Shown here: in pieces, positions 33,833 to 43,203 of the stretch
How positions within the stretch are numbered: position 1 is the first letter of the stretch
Layout of the letters: every line of letters starts with the position of its first letter
Source: Pseudomonas fluorescens
GTDB lineage: Bacteria > Pseudomonadota > Gammaproteobacteria > Pseudomonadales > Pseudomonadaceae
DNA length: 64,000 nt
Reading direction: 5' to 3'
NCBI RefSeq assembly: GCF_002837185.1
Contig: NZ_KZ478007.1
Location: 20,773 to 84,772 of the forward strand
Notes under the pieces: model-generated
Seen by the model: only the letters and a program-made list of their open reading frames with translations
Database searches by the model: none
What the model was told of the DNA's origin: nothing
Translations under genes and position numbers: made by a program

Positions 33833-34048
33833 TTAGCCGACGGCGTGAAGTTCGTTGAGTCTGTGGATGCCCGCAGTGCCAGTCATACCGTCCCAGTTGT
33901 CGCCGCGTCCTTCTCGCCAGCCATTGATCCAGGCTTGGCGTACCGACGGTAGAGTAAATGGGCAAAGCTCACGGGATTTTCCATGAACGCCATATTGATA
34001 TCCGCGTAAAAATGCTCTTTCCAACGGATCACGCTTAAGTCTTCTCAT
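33833..34048 (-). CDS. rmf: Ribosome modulation factor
   Basis: A 71-residue basic protein that dimerises 70S ribosomes into inactive 100S particles in stationary phase. The start MRRLKRDPLERAFLRGYQYGV and RQAWINGWREGRGDNW are diagnostic. The ATG at 34048 has AGGGA eight bases upstream. The 5' leader is long and holds two short inverted repeats (CGGCCTC/GAGGCCG at 34088-34105 and GGCAGA/TCTGCC close by) that could affect mRNA stability, which is known to be regulated for rmf. Confidence 0.97.
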   Translation of the reverse strand: MRRLKRDPLERAFLRGYQYGVHGKSRELCPFTLPSVRQAWINGWREGRGDNWDGMTGTAGIHRLNELHAVG

Positions 34049-34580
34049 AGGGTGTTTCCCTCACTTGTTGACTGTCTAGATATCCTTCGGCCTCGTGTGA
34101 GGCCGGGCAGAGTTTTTCTGCCGTTGGTGGGCTCGCTGCCGGCGTGGCGAGCCGATGTGTCGGCGTCGTTACGGCGCCAACCTGTGTTGAGTTCTAACCA
34201 ATAGGTCACATGGATTCAATGATCGTTTTGTCATAAGCACGTAACGATAACGATGCTATAGCCATAAGCTGGGATGGTTTTTCGCCCCTTTTATGAGGCA
34301 AAGCCAGCTATGATGTGCCCTGCGAAGACAATGTGTTTAATCCTTTGGTGAGAATGACCACCTGTTGCAGTCGGTTATTATTCGACGAAGGGTCGGAATA
34401 TTTCTTTTTGTTGCTTCAAATTCTTCTTCTGCACCGTCAATAAAGGCTCGAAGGCCTGTCAGACGGGGTGGAGCGGCACAGGTGTGCCACGCGAGCGCTC
34501 TTCAAGAAAAGTGCTTGTTTGAAAACCGAGCCGGCGATGCGTCGCCCGTTCATTTATTGCTGAAAAGCCTGGAATGCCCC
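34049..34580. other. Long divergent intergenic region rmf / rlmKL
   Basis: About 530 bp without a convincing gene. It must contain the promoters of rmf (minus) and rlmKL (plus). I see the inverted repeats at 34088-34121, a locally AT-rich stretch at 34195-34265 with a tandem TAACGA, and no REP element. An open frame in phase with rlmKL runs from 34365 but lacks family similarity and is treated as noncoding. Confidence 0.6.
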
Positions 34581-36845
34581 ATGTCGGACCGTTTTGAACT
34601 CTTCCTCACCTGCCCCAAGGGCCTCGAAGGCCTGCTGATCGAGGAGGCCGTCGGGCTTGGCCTTGAGGAGGCCCGCGAGCACACCTCGGCCGTGCGCGGC
34701 ATGGCCGACATGGAAACCGCCTACCGCCTGTGCCTCTGGTCGCGTCTGGCCAACCGCGTGCTGCTGGTACTCAAGCGCTTCCCGATGAAGGACGCCGAAG
34801 ACCTCTACCACGGCGTGCTGGATATCGAATGGGCCGACCACATGGTCAGCGACGGCAGCCTGGCGGTGGAGTTCAGCGGTCACGGCTCGGGCATCGATAA
34901 CACCCACTTCGGCGCGCTCAAGGTCAAGGATGCGATTGTCGACAAGCTGCGCACCCCGACCGGCGAACGTCCGTCCATCGACAAGATCAACCCGGACCTG
35001 CGCATCCACCTGCGCCTGGACCGTGGCGAAGCCATCCTGTCCCTTGACCTGTCCGGCCACAGCCTGCACCAGCGCGGCTACCGCCTGCAGCAGGGCGCCG
35101 CGCCGTTGAAGGAAAACCTGGCGGCGGCGATCCTGATCCGCGCCGGCTGGCCGCGCATTGCTGCCGAAGGCGGCGCATTGACCGACCCGATGTGCGGCGT
35201 GGGCACCTTCCTGGTTGAAGGCGCGATGATCGCCGCCGACATGGCCCCCAACCTCAACCGCGAACTGTGGGGCTTCACCACGTGGCTCGGACATGTCCCG
35301 GCGCTGTGGAAAAAACTGCACGCCGAGGCCGCTGAACGCGCCGCCATCGGCATGAACAAAACCCCGCTGTGGGTGCGTGGCTACGAAGCCGATCCGCGCC
35401 TGATCCAGCCGGCGCGCAACAACATCGAGCGCGCAGGCCTGAGCCACTGGATCAAGGTGTACCAGGGCGAAGTCGGCACATTCGAGCCGCGCCCGGACCA
35501 GAACCAGAAAGGGTTGGTGATCTGCAACCCGCCGTACGGCGAGCGCCTGGGTGATGAGGCCAGCCTGTTGTATCTCTACCAGAACCTCGGCGAGCGTCTG
35601 CGCCAGGCCTGCATGGGTTGGGAAGCCGCCGTGTTCACCGGCGCGCCGGACCTGGGCAAGCGCATGGGCATTCGCAGCCACAAACAGTATTCGTTCTGGA
35701 ACGGCGCCTTGCCGTGCAAATTGTTGCTGATCAAGGTCAACCCCGATCAGTTCGTCACCGGCGAGCGACGGACTCCGGAGCAGCGCCAGGCTGAGCGTGA
35801 GCAAGCGGCCTATGACCAGTCCCCGGCAGAGCCGGCCGAGCGTCAGTACAACAAGAACGGCAACCCGATCAAGCCGGCGCCGGCCCCGGTGGTCGAACAG
35901 GCGCGCTTGAGCGAAGGCGGGCAGATGTTCGCCAACCGCCTGCAGAAAAACCTCAAGCTGCTGGGCAAGTGGGCCAAGCGTGAAGGCGTGGATTGCTACC
36001 GCGTGTACGATGCCGACATGCCGGAATATTCCATGGCCATCGACCTGTATCACGATTGGGTGCACGTGCAGGAATATGCTGCGCCCAAGTCCATTGACCC
36101 GGAGAAGGCCTCGGCGCGCATGTTTGACGCGCTCGCTGCGATTCCCCAGGCGCTCAACGTCGACAAGAGCCGCGTGGTAGTCAAGCGTCGCGAGCGCCAG
36201 AGCGGCACCAAGCAGTACGAGCGCCAAAGCGCCCAGGGCAAGTTCACCGAGGTCAGCGAAGGTGGCGTGAAGCTGTTGGTCAACCTCACCGATTACCTGG
36301 ACACCGGCCTGTTCCTTGATCACCGGCCGATTCGCATGCGCATTCAGAAGGAAGCCGCCGGCAAGCGTTTCCTCAACCTGTATTGCTATACCGCTACCGC
36401 CAGTGTGCACGCAGCCAAGGGCGGCGCGCGCAGCACCACCAGCGTCGATTTGTCCAAGACCTACCTGGACTGGGCGCGGCGCAATTTTTCCCTCAACGGG
36501 TTTTCCGACAAGAACCGCCTGGAACAAGGTGACGTGATGGCGTGGCTGGAAGCCAGTCGTGACGAGTTCGATATGATTTTCATCGACCCGCCCACCTTCT
36601 CCAACTCCAAGCGTATGGAAGGCATCTTCGACGTACAGCGTGACCACGTGCAGTTGCTCGACCTGGCCATGGCGCGCCTGGCGCCAGGGGGCGTGTTGTA
36701 CTTCTCGAACAACTTCCGCAAGTTCCAGCTGGAAGACAACCTCAGCGAACGCTATGCGGTCGAGGAAATCAGCGACAAGACCATCGACCCGGATTTCGCG
36801 CGTAACGCGAAGATCCATCGGGCGTGGAAAATCAGCGCACGCTGA
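34581..36845 (+). CDS. rlmL: Bifunctional 23S rRNA methyltransferase RlmKL
   Basis: A 754-residue fusion. The N-terminal half has a THUMP domain and an RlmL N2-guanine methyltransferase (G2445) with the catalytic NPPYGERL motif near residue 315. The C-terminal half is RlmK, the m7G2069 methyltransferase, with FLNLYCYTATASVHAA and DPPTFSNSKRM. Both use S-adenosylmethionine on 23S rRNA during 50S assembly. ATG 34581 begins the conserved MSDRFELFLTCPKGLE; upstream in-frame sequence is not conserved. The two-domain form is standard in gammaproteobacteria. Confidence 0.96.
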   Translation: MSDRFELFLTCPKGLEGLLIEEAVGLGLEEAREHTSAVRGMADMETAYRLCLWSRLANRVLLVLKRFPMKDAEDLYHGVLDIEWADHMVSDGSLAVEFSGHGSGIDNTHFGALKVKDAIVDKLRTPTGERPSIDKINPDLRIHLRLDRGEAILSLDLSGHSLHQRGYRLQQGAAPLKENLAAAILIRAGWPRIAAEGGALTDPMCGVGTFLVEGAMIAADMAPNLNRELWGFTTWLGHVPALWKKLHAEAAERAAIGMNKTPLWVRGYEADPRLIQPARNNIERAGLSHWIKVYQGEVGTFEPRPDQNQKGLVICNPPYGERLGDEASLLYLYQNLGERLRQACMGWEAAVFTGAPDLGKRMGIRSHKQYSFWNGALPCKLLLIKVNPDQFVTGERRTPEQRQAEREQAAYDQSPAEPAERQYNKNGNPIKPAPAPVVEQARLSEGGQMFANRLQKNLKLLGKWAKREGVDCYRVYDADMPEYSMAIDLYHDWVHVQEYAAPKSIDPEKASARMFDALAAIPQALNVDKSRVVVKRRERQSGTKQYERQSAQGKFTEVSEGGVKLLVNLTDYLDTGLFLDHRPIRMRIQKEAAGKRFLNLYCYTATASVHAAKGGARSTTSVDLSKTYLDWARRNFSLNGFSDKNRLEQGDVMAWLEASRDEFDMIFIDPPTFSNSKRMEGIFDVQRDHVQLLDLAMARLAPGGVLYFSNNFRKFQLEDNLSERYAVEEISDKTIDPDFARNAKIHRAWKISAR

Positions 36846-36854
36846 GTCGCCAAT

Positions 36855-37010
36855 GTGGGGGGGCAAGCCCTAATGCCAGTCAGGTAGGAGCGAGCTTGCT
36901 CGCGAAAAACGTCAACGATAACGCGTGCTTCCTGAATGAACGCGGTGCCTGTGAGTTTTTCGCGAGCAAGCTCGCTCCTACAGACGGTATTAGGGCAAGC
37001 CCCCTCCCAC
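36855..37010. repeat. Nested REP elements: one REPIN type inserted within another
   Basis: Outer arms GTGGGGGGGCAAGCCC (36855) and GGGCAAGCCCCCTCCCAC (ending 37010) enclose a complete REPIN of a second family, GTAGGAGCGAGCTTGCTCGC (36884) and its reverse complement ending at 36981. The inner loop (AACGTCAACGATAACGCG...) is nearly the reverse complement of that at 59607-59660. Confidence 0.88.
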
Positions 37011-37115
37011 ATTAAGCGTGCGCATTTTTTACACTGGTCAAACCCCCGACGGATGGCTATAACTTATCGTCCAGCCAAAGTGTCAACCCGCACGCTGGCG
37101 CTGTGAGTGTTGCCT

Positions 37116-39509
37116 ATGCCGATGCAAGCCGTACGCCCGAAAATCCTTGGTTTTATCAGTGAGCAGGCATCGGCTTGGCTGGTGGCATTGGTGGTCGTGG
37201 CAACCGGTAGCGCACTGACCCTGGTCATCGCGTGGGCCGCTTCCGACCTTTATCAGCAACAGGTGCGACAGCGCTTCCAGTTGCTGGTCAACGAGCGCTA
37301 CAGCCGGATTCAGGAACGCTTCGAAGACCAGGAGCTGCGCCTGGATAGCCTGCGCCGTTTTTTCGTCAATTCCGACGAGGTGTCCCGCGCCGAATTTGAC
37401 GGCTTCGCCCAGCCGCTGTTGTTGCATGCGCGTGCCTATGCCTGGGCGCCGCGGGTGTCCGGGGATCAGCGCAGCCAGTTCGAACAGGCCATCTCGCGCC
37501 AGCGTGGCGCACCTTTCACCATCCGCGAACTGAATTCGGCAGGTGAGCTGGCGCCGGCTTCCGAGCGCGATGAATACGTGCCGGTCTTATATAGCCAGAC
37601 CCAGAGTCTGTTGGGCTCGCCATTGGGTTTTGATCTGCTGGCCCAACCCCTGCGGCGCGCTGTTGTCGAGCGCGCGCAAGCCAGCGGCCAGGCGGCGGTG
37701 TCCCAGCCCATGCAACTGGTGGGCGTGGAGCCGGCGTATGCCGCCGGGGTGCTGCTGGTGGCGCCGGTGCGCAAAGCGGTCGATCCCCAGCCGTACGGCT
37801 ATGTAATGGCGGTGATCAGCATGCGCCAGTTGGTGGCCGAGGGTTTGCCCAAGTCCAGCCGGGACAACCTGGTGATGCAGATCGTCGACACCTCCGACAC
37901 GGAGCAGCGCGTGCTGTATGCGTCCAGCAATGTGCCGGGCGACAGCGATCTTGTCGCTGTCCGACGTCTTACCCTCGGTGACCATGTCTATGCGCTGAGC
38001 CTGCGAGCCAGTGAGGCATTCGACAAGGCGAACCATTCTTCGACCCACACCATATTCGCCATGGGCGTGCTGCTGAGTGGGCTGCTCGCGGCCTTGCTCT
38101 ATGTGCTGGTCAGCCAACGCCAGCGGGCGCTGGCACTGGTGGAACAACGTACCGCGCAGTTGCGCCTGCGTGAACAGGAACTGCGCGGCGCACACGGCCA
38201 ATTGCGCAGTGTGCTGGACGCGGCAACGCACGTCGCAATCATTGCCACTGACTTGCGCGGTGTCATCAACATGTTCAATGCCGGCGCCGAACGGATGCTG
38301 GGATTCAAGAGCGACCACGTGGTGGGCCACCTGACGCTGGAAAGCCTGCACCTGGCCTCGGAGCTTGAGGCCCGCGCCACGCGTTTGAGCGCGGCGCTGG
38401 GCAAGCGTGTTACGCCGAGCCAGGCGATGCTGGTGGAAAGCCCGGACAGACAGCACGACGCCCGCGAATGGACGCTGGTGCGTGAAGATGGCAGCCCCTT
38501 GACCGTGAACATGCTGGCCACTGTGTTGCTGGATGACCATGGCCTGTGGGTCGGGCACCTGGCCATTTACCTGGATGTCACTGAGCAGAAGCGCGCCTAC
38601 GAGGCCTTGGCTGTGCGGGATCGCTTGCTGAAAAAGCTCAGTGCCCATGTACCTGGCGGTATCTTCCAGTTCACGCTGGAGCCCCATGATCATTGGCGCT
38701 TCATTTATGCCAGCGAAGGCATGCGCGATATTTATGAAATCGAGCTTGGCGTGTTGCAGCAGGATGCGGGCAAAGTCCTGGAACGCATTCATCCACAGGA
38801 CCTTGAGCGGGTACGCGCATCGATACGCTTGTCGGCGCTGCAATTGAGCCATTGGCGCGAAGAGTATCGCGTGCAGTTGCCCGAGCGAGGCCTGCGCTGG
38901 ATTCGTGGCGAAGCGACCCCGGAAGAATTACCCGGCGGCGGTACGTTGTGGCACGGCTATGTATCGGATATTTCCGATCTCAAGCGTGTGGAAGACGAGT
39001 TGCGCACGCTGTCCATCACCGACTCCCTGACGGGCATCCACAATCGCCGCTATTTCCAGGACCGTATGAAAGTCGAACTGCTGCGCCTCAACCGCACCTC
39101 GGGAGCGCTGTCGGTGATCATGCTGGATATCGACCACTTCAAGCGGATCAACGACCAGCACGGGCATGGTGTGGGGGACGGGGTATTGCGCGAGTTGTGC
39201 AGGCGAATCAGCCAGCGCTTGCGCCGCACCGACGTGTTCTGCCGGCTGGGTGGAGAAGAATTCGTGGTGCTCTGCCCGCATACCGATGGCGCCCAGGCCT
39301 ACCGCCTGGCGATGGAGTTATGGCAGTCGTTGCGCAGCGTGCCGATGGCGCCGGTGGGCGTCGTCACCGCCAGCTTTGGGGTCGCCAGCTGGCGGATCGA
39401 TGAAGGCATCGATGGGTTGCTGCTGCGCGCGGACTCGGCTGTCTATGTCGCCAAACAGGCGGGCAGGGACCGGGTGGAGCCCGCCCCACAGGCTGATCCG
39501 CTGTTCTAG
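37116..39509 (+). CDS. Membrane-bound CHASE-PAS-PAS-GGDEF diguanylate cyclase
   Basis: A 797-residue sensor protein. A first membrane helix (about 17-42), a periplasmic CHASE domain (to about 300), a second helix (about 312-330) and a short coiled coil lead to two PAS domains (about 365-480 and 500-625) and a GGDEF domain. The active-site loop is GGEEF and an RxxD inhibitory site (RRTD) lies five residues before it, so the enzyme should make cyclic di-GMP with product inhibition. No EAL domain is present. The ligand of the CHASE domain is unknown. ATG 37116 or 37122 is the start; neither has a strong ribosome-binding site. The gene overlaps the convergent dacB stop by 4 nt. Confidence 0.9.
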   Translation: MPMQAVRPKILGFISEQASAWLVALVVVATGSALTLVIAWAASDLYQQQVRQRFQLLVNERYSRIQERFEDQELRLDSLRRFFVNSDEVSRAEFDGFAQPLLLHARAYAWAPRVSGDQRSQFEQAISRQRGAPFTIRELNSAGELAPASERDEYVPVLYSQTQSLLGSPLGFDLLAQPLRRAVVERAQASGQAAVSQPMQLVGVEPAYAAGVLLVAPVRKAVDPQPYGYVMAVISMRQLVAEGLPKSSRDNLVMQIVDTSDTEQRVLYASSNVPGDSDLVAVRRLTLGDHVYALSLRASEAFDKANHSSTHTIFAMGVLLSGLLAALLYVLVSQRQRALALVEQRTAQLRLREQELRGAHGQLRSVLDAATHVAIIATDLRGVINMFNAGAERMLGFKSDHVVGHLTLESLHLASELEARATRLSAALGKRVTPSQAMLVESPDRQHDAREWTLVREDGSPLTVNMLATVLLDDHGLWVGHLAIYLDVTEQKRAYEALAVRDRLLKKLSAHVPGGIFQFTLEPHDHWRFIYASEGMRDIYEIELGVLQQDAGKVLERIHPQDLERVRASIRLSALQLSHWREEYRVQLPERGLRWIRGEATPEELPGGGTLWHGYVSDISDLKRVEDELRTLSITDSLTGIHNRRYFQDRMKVELLRLNRTSGALSVIMLDIDHFKRINDQHGHGVGDGVLRELCRRISQRLRRTDVFCRLGGEEFVVLCPHTDGAQAYRLAMELWQSLRSVPMAPVGVVTASFGVASWRIDEGIDGLLLRADSAVYVAKQAGRDRVEPAPQADPLF

Positions 39510-40966
39510 AGCACCGGTGCGGCCGCGACCGCCTTCGGCTGGCGATACAGGTCGAGCAGCACCTGGTCCAGCACCGACGACGCGCCCCACGGCTTGGAAT
39601 CGTTGAGAATCGCCACCACCGCCCAGGTGTTGCCATTGTTGTCACGGCTGAACCCGGCAATGGCGCGCACGGTGTTCAAGGTGCCGGTCTTCACATGGGC
39701 TTCGCCGCGCATGGCGGTGGTCTTCAGGCGTTTACGCATGGTGCCGTCGGTGCCGGCGATCGGCAGCGAGCTGATGTATTCGGCGGCGTAGGGGCTTTTC
39801 CAGGCCGCTTGCAGCATGGCCGCCATCTCACGGGCGCTGACCCGTTCGGCGCGGGACAGGCCGGAACCATTCTCCATCACCAGGTGTGGTGCGGTAATGC
39901 CTTTTTTCGCCAGCCACTGACGCACCACGCGTTGCGCGGCCTTGGCATCGTCGCCATCGGCATCGTTGCGAAACTGCGCACCCAGGCTCAGGAACAGTTG
40001 CTGGGCCATGGTGTTGTTACTGTATTTGTTGATGTCGCGGATGATTTCCGCCAGGTCCGGCGAGAACGCACGGGCCAGCACCTTGGCATCTTTGGGCACC
40101 GGCGCCTGGATATCGCGGCCCTGGATGGTGCCGCCCAACTCTTTCCAGATTGCACGCACCGCGCCGGCGGTATAGGTGGCATGGTCGAGCAGCGACAGGT
40201 AGGTCTGCGAACTGCAACCGTCCGCCAACTGGCCGCTGACGGTCACGGTCACACTGCCATCGGCCGCGGTCAGCGGGCTGTAGCGCACATCGCCGGTGCA
40301 CTGTTTGGCGTTGGACACTTTCACCTGGTTGTCGATGCGAATGCTCGCAATCGGCGGCTCGACCGACACGATCACCCGCCCGGCATCATTGCGCGTCACA
40401 AAGCGCAGGGCCTTGAGGTTGACCAGCAGGGCATCGGGTTTGACCAGGAACGGCTTGTTCTCGTCGTTTCCGTCGTCATTGAACTCCGGCAGTTGTGGTT
40501 GCTGGAAGAAGTTGCGATCCAGTACCAGGTCGCCGGTGACCTGTTGTACGCCGTTGGCGCGCAGGTCGCGCATCAACAGCCAGAGTTTTTCCATGTTCAG
40601 CTTGGGATCGCCGCCGCCCTTGAGATACAGGTTGCCGCGCAACACGCCGCCACTGAGTACGCCGTCGGTGTAGAACTCGGTTTTCCACTGATGGTTGGGG
40701 CCGAGCATTTCCAGGGCCGCGTAGGTCGTCACCAGTTTCATGGTGGAGGCCGGGTTCACCGAAACGTCGGCATTGAACACGGTCGGCGTGCCGGGGCCGT
40801 TCAAGGGCAACATCACCAGGGACAAGGCGGTATTTTGCAGTTTGGCCTTCTGAAGGGCCTGGGCAACGCTGGGGGGCAAGGTGTTATTGATGGGAGCGGC
40901 GGTGGCATGCAGGGCCAATGGCAGAAGGACACCGGCGAGGAAAACAGAACGCAACGATTTGATCAT
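39506..40966 (-). CDS. dacB: D-alanyl-D-alanine carboxypeptidase/endopeptidase PBP4
   Basis: A 486-residue periplasmic class C penicillin-binding protein with a signal peptide (LRSVFLAGVLLPLALHATAA, about 5-24). The serine-acyl motifs are all present: PASTMK (about residue 70), YSNN and HVKTGTLN. It trims peptide stems and cleaves cross-links in peptidoglycan; in P. aeruginosa DacB loss can induce AmpC beta-lactamase. ATG 40966 gives a proper signal peptide; the frame is open 22 codons further. Confidence 0.95.
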   Translation of the reverse strand: MIKSLRSVFLAGVLLPLALHATAAPINNTLPPSVAQALQKAKLQNTALSLVMLPLNGPGTPTVFNADVSVNPASTMKLVTTYAALEMLGPNHQWKTEFYTDGVLSGGVLRGNLYLKGGGDPKLNMEKLWLLMRDLRANGVQQVTGDLVLDRNFFQQPQLPEFNDDGNDENKPFLVKPDALLVNLKALRFVTRNDAGRVIVSVEPPIASIRIDNQVKVSNAKQCTGDVRYSPLTAADGSVTVTVSGQLADGCSSQTYLSLLDHATYTAGAVRAIWKELGGTIQGRDIQAPVPKDAKVLARAFSPDLAEIIRDINKYSNNTMAQQLFLSLGAQFRNDADGDDAKAAQRVVRQWLAKKGITAPHLVMENGSGLSRAERVSAREMAAMLQAAWKSPYAAEYISSLPIAGTDGTMRKRLKTTAMRGEAHVKTGTLNTVRAIAGFSRDNNGNTWAVVAILNDSKPWGASSVLDQVLLDLYRQPKAVAAAPVL

Positions 40967-41203
40967 AAAAAATAAGACCCTACTGCTGAGAAGGGTGAAA
41001 AAGGCGAGGGGTATATAAGAAAAATCCCTCATTGGTCATGAAAGTGTCGGCATTATGCCCCAAGCCGAGCCCACTTGTAGCTGAACGATAGCGGGTAATC
41101 CGGGTTTTTTTATCGGCAAAGCGCCGCCCGTCCCAGAGAGTCGGGCAATTGCCGCCTTAAACTGCTAAAGTGCCGGCCGTTATTACTTAAGAGGATTGTT
41201 CCA

Positions 41204-41548
41204 ATGGCGACTAACCGTTCCCAGCGTCTGCGCAAAAAACTGTGCGTTGATGAATTTCAAGAGCTGGGTTTCGAACTGAACCTGGACTTCAAAGAAGGCC
41301 TGAGTGAAGAAGCTATCGACGCTTTCCTCGAAGCATTCATCAAAGAAGCCATGGAAGCCAACGGTCTGGGTTATGTCGGCGGCGATGACTACGGTCTGGT
41401 TTGCCTGCAGAAGCGTGGCTCGGTCAACGAAGAGCAGCGTGCTGCCGTTGAAGCCTGGCTGAAAACCCGTTCCGAGCTGACCAAGGCTGAAGTCAGCCCG
41501 TTGCTGGACGTGTGGTATCCGGAAAAGCCGATCAATTCCAAGAATTGA
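41204..41548 (+). CDS. yggL: YggL family protein (DUF469), 50S-associated
   Basis: A 114-residue protein of the YggL family, which in pseudomonads and E. coli associates with the 50S ribosomal subunit. NRSQRLRKKLCVDEFQELGFE and VGGDDYGLVCLQKRGS are family-typical. GAGGATTG lies just upstream of the ATG. The gene is followed at once by the heptamer array. Confidence 0.92.
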   Translation: MATNRSQRLRKKLCVDEFQELGFELNLDFKEGLSEEAIDAFLEAFIKEAMEANGLGYVGGDDYGLVCLQKRGSVNEEQRAAVEAWLKTRSELTKAEVSPLLDVWYPEKPINSKN

Positions 41549-41583
41549 AGCGGTAAGTGACAAGCTTCAAGCCGCAAGCTCAT

Positions 41584-41646
41584 GCAGCTTGAAGCTTGAA
41601 GCTTGAAGCTTGAAGCTTGAAGCTTGAAGCTTGAAGCTTGAAGCCT
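41584..41646. repeat. Heptamer array GAAGCTT x7
   Basis: Seven perfect tandem GAAGCTT units at 41591-41639, preceded by GCAGCTT and followed by GAAGCCT as edge variants. It separates convergent yggL and the BenE-type gene and lies 5 bp from the latter's stop. Same unit (reverse orientation) as at 9587. Confidence 0.95.
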
Positions 41647-41650
41647 AAAG

Positions 41651-42841
41651 CTAGACCCTCCTCCCATTCAAAATCAGCAGCGTCAACACCCCCGCCACAA
41701 TCCCCCAGAACGCCGAACCAATGGAAAACAACGTCAGGCCTGACGCAGTGACCATGAAGGTGATCAACGCCGCTTCCCGTTCCTTGGGCTCATTCATGGC
41801 GATGCTCAGGCCATTGATGATCGAGCCGAACAGCGCCAACGCCGCTATCGACAGCACCAGTTCCTTGGGCAACGCTGCGAAAAGCGCCGCCAACGTGGCG
41901 CCAAACACCCCGGCAATCCCGTAGAACACCCCGCACCAGACGGCTGCGGTGTAGCGCTTGTTGCGGTCTTCGTGAGCGTGCGGCCCGGTGCAGATCGCCG
42001 CGCTGATGGCTGCCAGGTTGATGCCGTGGGAGCCAAAGGGCGCCAGCACCAGGGAGGCGAGGCCGGTGGTGGTGATCAGTGGCGAGGCCGGCACGGTGTA
42101 GCCGTCGGCGCGCAGCACGGCGACCCCCGGCATGTTCTGCGAGGTCATCGCCACCACGAACAGCGGGATACCGATGCTGATGGTCGCCGCCAGCGAGAAG
42201 TGCGGCGTGGTCCATACCGGCGTCGCGACTTCCAGATGAAAGCCGCTGAAATCCAGCAGCCCCATGAAGCCCGACAGCAGGGTGCCGCTCACCAGCGCGG
42301 CCAGCACCGCATAACGCGGCGACAGGCGCTTGATGATCAGGTAAGTGAAAAACATCCCCAGCACCAGGCCGGTGCGATGCTGTGCGGCGACGAAGATTTC
42401 ACTGCCGATCTTGAACAGAATCCCCGCCAGCAACGCCGCCGCCAGTGATGCGGGGATGCGCTTGACGAGTTTTTCAAAGCTGCCGGTCAGCCCGCAGAGG
42501 GTCACCAGCGCCGCGCAGGTGATGTAGGCACCGATGGCCTCGCCATAACTGACGCCGCCCAGGCTTGTGATCAACAGCGCCGCGCCGGGTGTCGACCAGG
42601 CGATGGTGATCGGCGTGCGATAGCGCAGGGACAGGCCGATGCTGCACACCGCCATGCCGATGGAAATCGCCCAGATCCACGAGGAAATCTGCGCCGTGGT
42701 CAAACCGGCGGCCTGGCCGGCCTGGAACATCAGCACCAGCGAGCTGGTGTAGCCGGTCATCATGGCGATGAAACCGGCGACGATGGCCGAAGGTGAAGTG
42801 TCGGCCAGCGGGCGCAACGGCGCTTGGGTGGCGTCGGTCAT
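41651..42841 (-). CDS. BenE-type benzoate/H+ symporter family transporter
   Basis: A 396-residue membrane protein with about 11-12 helices and BenE-family signatures (GFIAMMTGYTSSLVLMFQA, WSTPGAALLI, FGSHGINLAAISAAICTG). Members take up benzoate or related carboxylates by proton symport. No aromatic catabolic genes are near, so benzoate as substrate is only a family-based guess. It stands alone between the heptamer array and a REPIN. Confidence 0.88.
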   Translation of the reverse strand: MTDATQAPLRPLADTSPSAIVAGFIAMMTGYTSSLVLMFQAGQAAGLTTAQISSWIWAISIGMAVCSIGLSLRYRTPITIAWSTPGAALLITSLGGVSYGEAIGAYITCAALVTLCGLTGSFEKLVKRIPASLAAALLAGILFKIGSEIFVAAQHRTGLVLGMFFTYLIIKRLSPRYAVLAALVSGTLLSGFMGLLDFSGFHLEVATPVWTTPHFSLAATISIGIPLFVVAMTSQNMPGVAVLRADGYTVPASPLITTTGLASLVLAPFGSHGINLAAISAAICTGPHAHEDRNKRYTAAVWCGVFYGIAGVFGATLAALFAALPKELVLSIAALALFGSIINGLSIAMNEPKEREAALITFMVTASGLTLFSIGSAFWGIVAGVLTLLILNGRRV

Positions 42842-42876
42842 GAAAGGGTGTTCCTTTTTACCTGACTCCGCACGCT

Positions 42877-42974
42877 GTAGGAGCGAGCTTGTTCGCGAAA
42901 ATCGCCAACGATAACGCGGGCAATCAGATCAAACGCGGCGCCCTTGGGGTCTTCGCGAGCAAGCTCGCTCCTAC
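42877..42974. repeat. REPIN of the GTAGGAGCGAGCTTG type
   Basis: GTAGGAGCGAGCTTGTTCGC at 42877 and the inverted arm GCGAGCAAGCTCGCTCCTAC ending at 42974. The loop (AACGATAACGCGGGCAATCAG...) starts like the loops of the nested copies at 36884 and 59580. The remaining 230 bp to the GntR gene hold a possible TACAAT -10 box at 43092 overlapping TTGT/ACAA half-sites; no gene is supported there. Confidence 0.9.
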
Positions 42975-43203
42975 AGTGGGATGTCGTACATGGGAAATCG
43001 TGGAATCAAGCCTAAACTCAAACGTAACGACCCATTGCAATACAGCCGGCGCCGCAAACAGCCGTACAGTGTGTTGGCGCATTGGGTTGTGTACAATGTG
43101 CCCTGTTTTCAGGCGATACTTGCCAGCGACTGCCTGTTGCCGTATTACCTTAAAGTTGTCGTATCACCGTTAATTCGCCGCCGTTCTCCCTACCCGAGTG
43201 CCC

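Noticed and set aside
34365..34580. N-terminal extension of RlmKL by 72 codons
   Set aside because: The conserved protein begins at 34581; upstream residues are Ser/Arg-rich and unlike the family.
34554..36866. Long minus-strand frame opposite rlmKL, and similar ones opposite ligA, xdhB, nirB, prpD and nasC-type nitrate reductase
   Set aside because: Shadows of GC-rich genes: same phase relation each time, low-complexity His/Gln/Val/Gly-rich products, no ribosome-binding sites or family motifs.
41584..41646. Possible CRISPR array
   Set aside because: Units are 7 bp in direct tandem with no spacers and no cas genes nearby.
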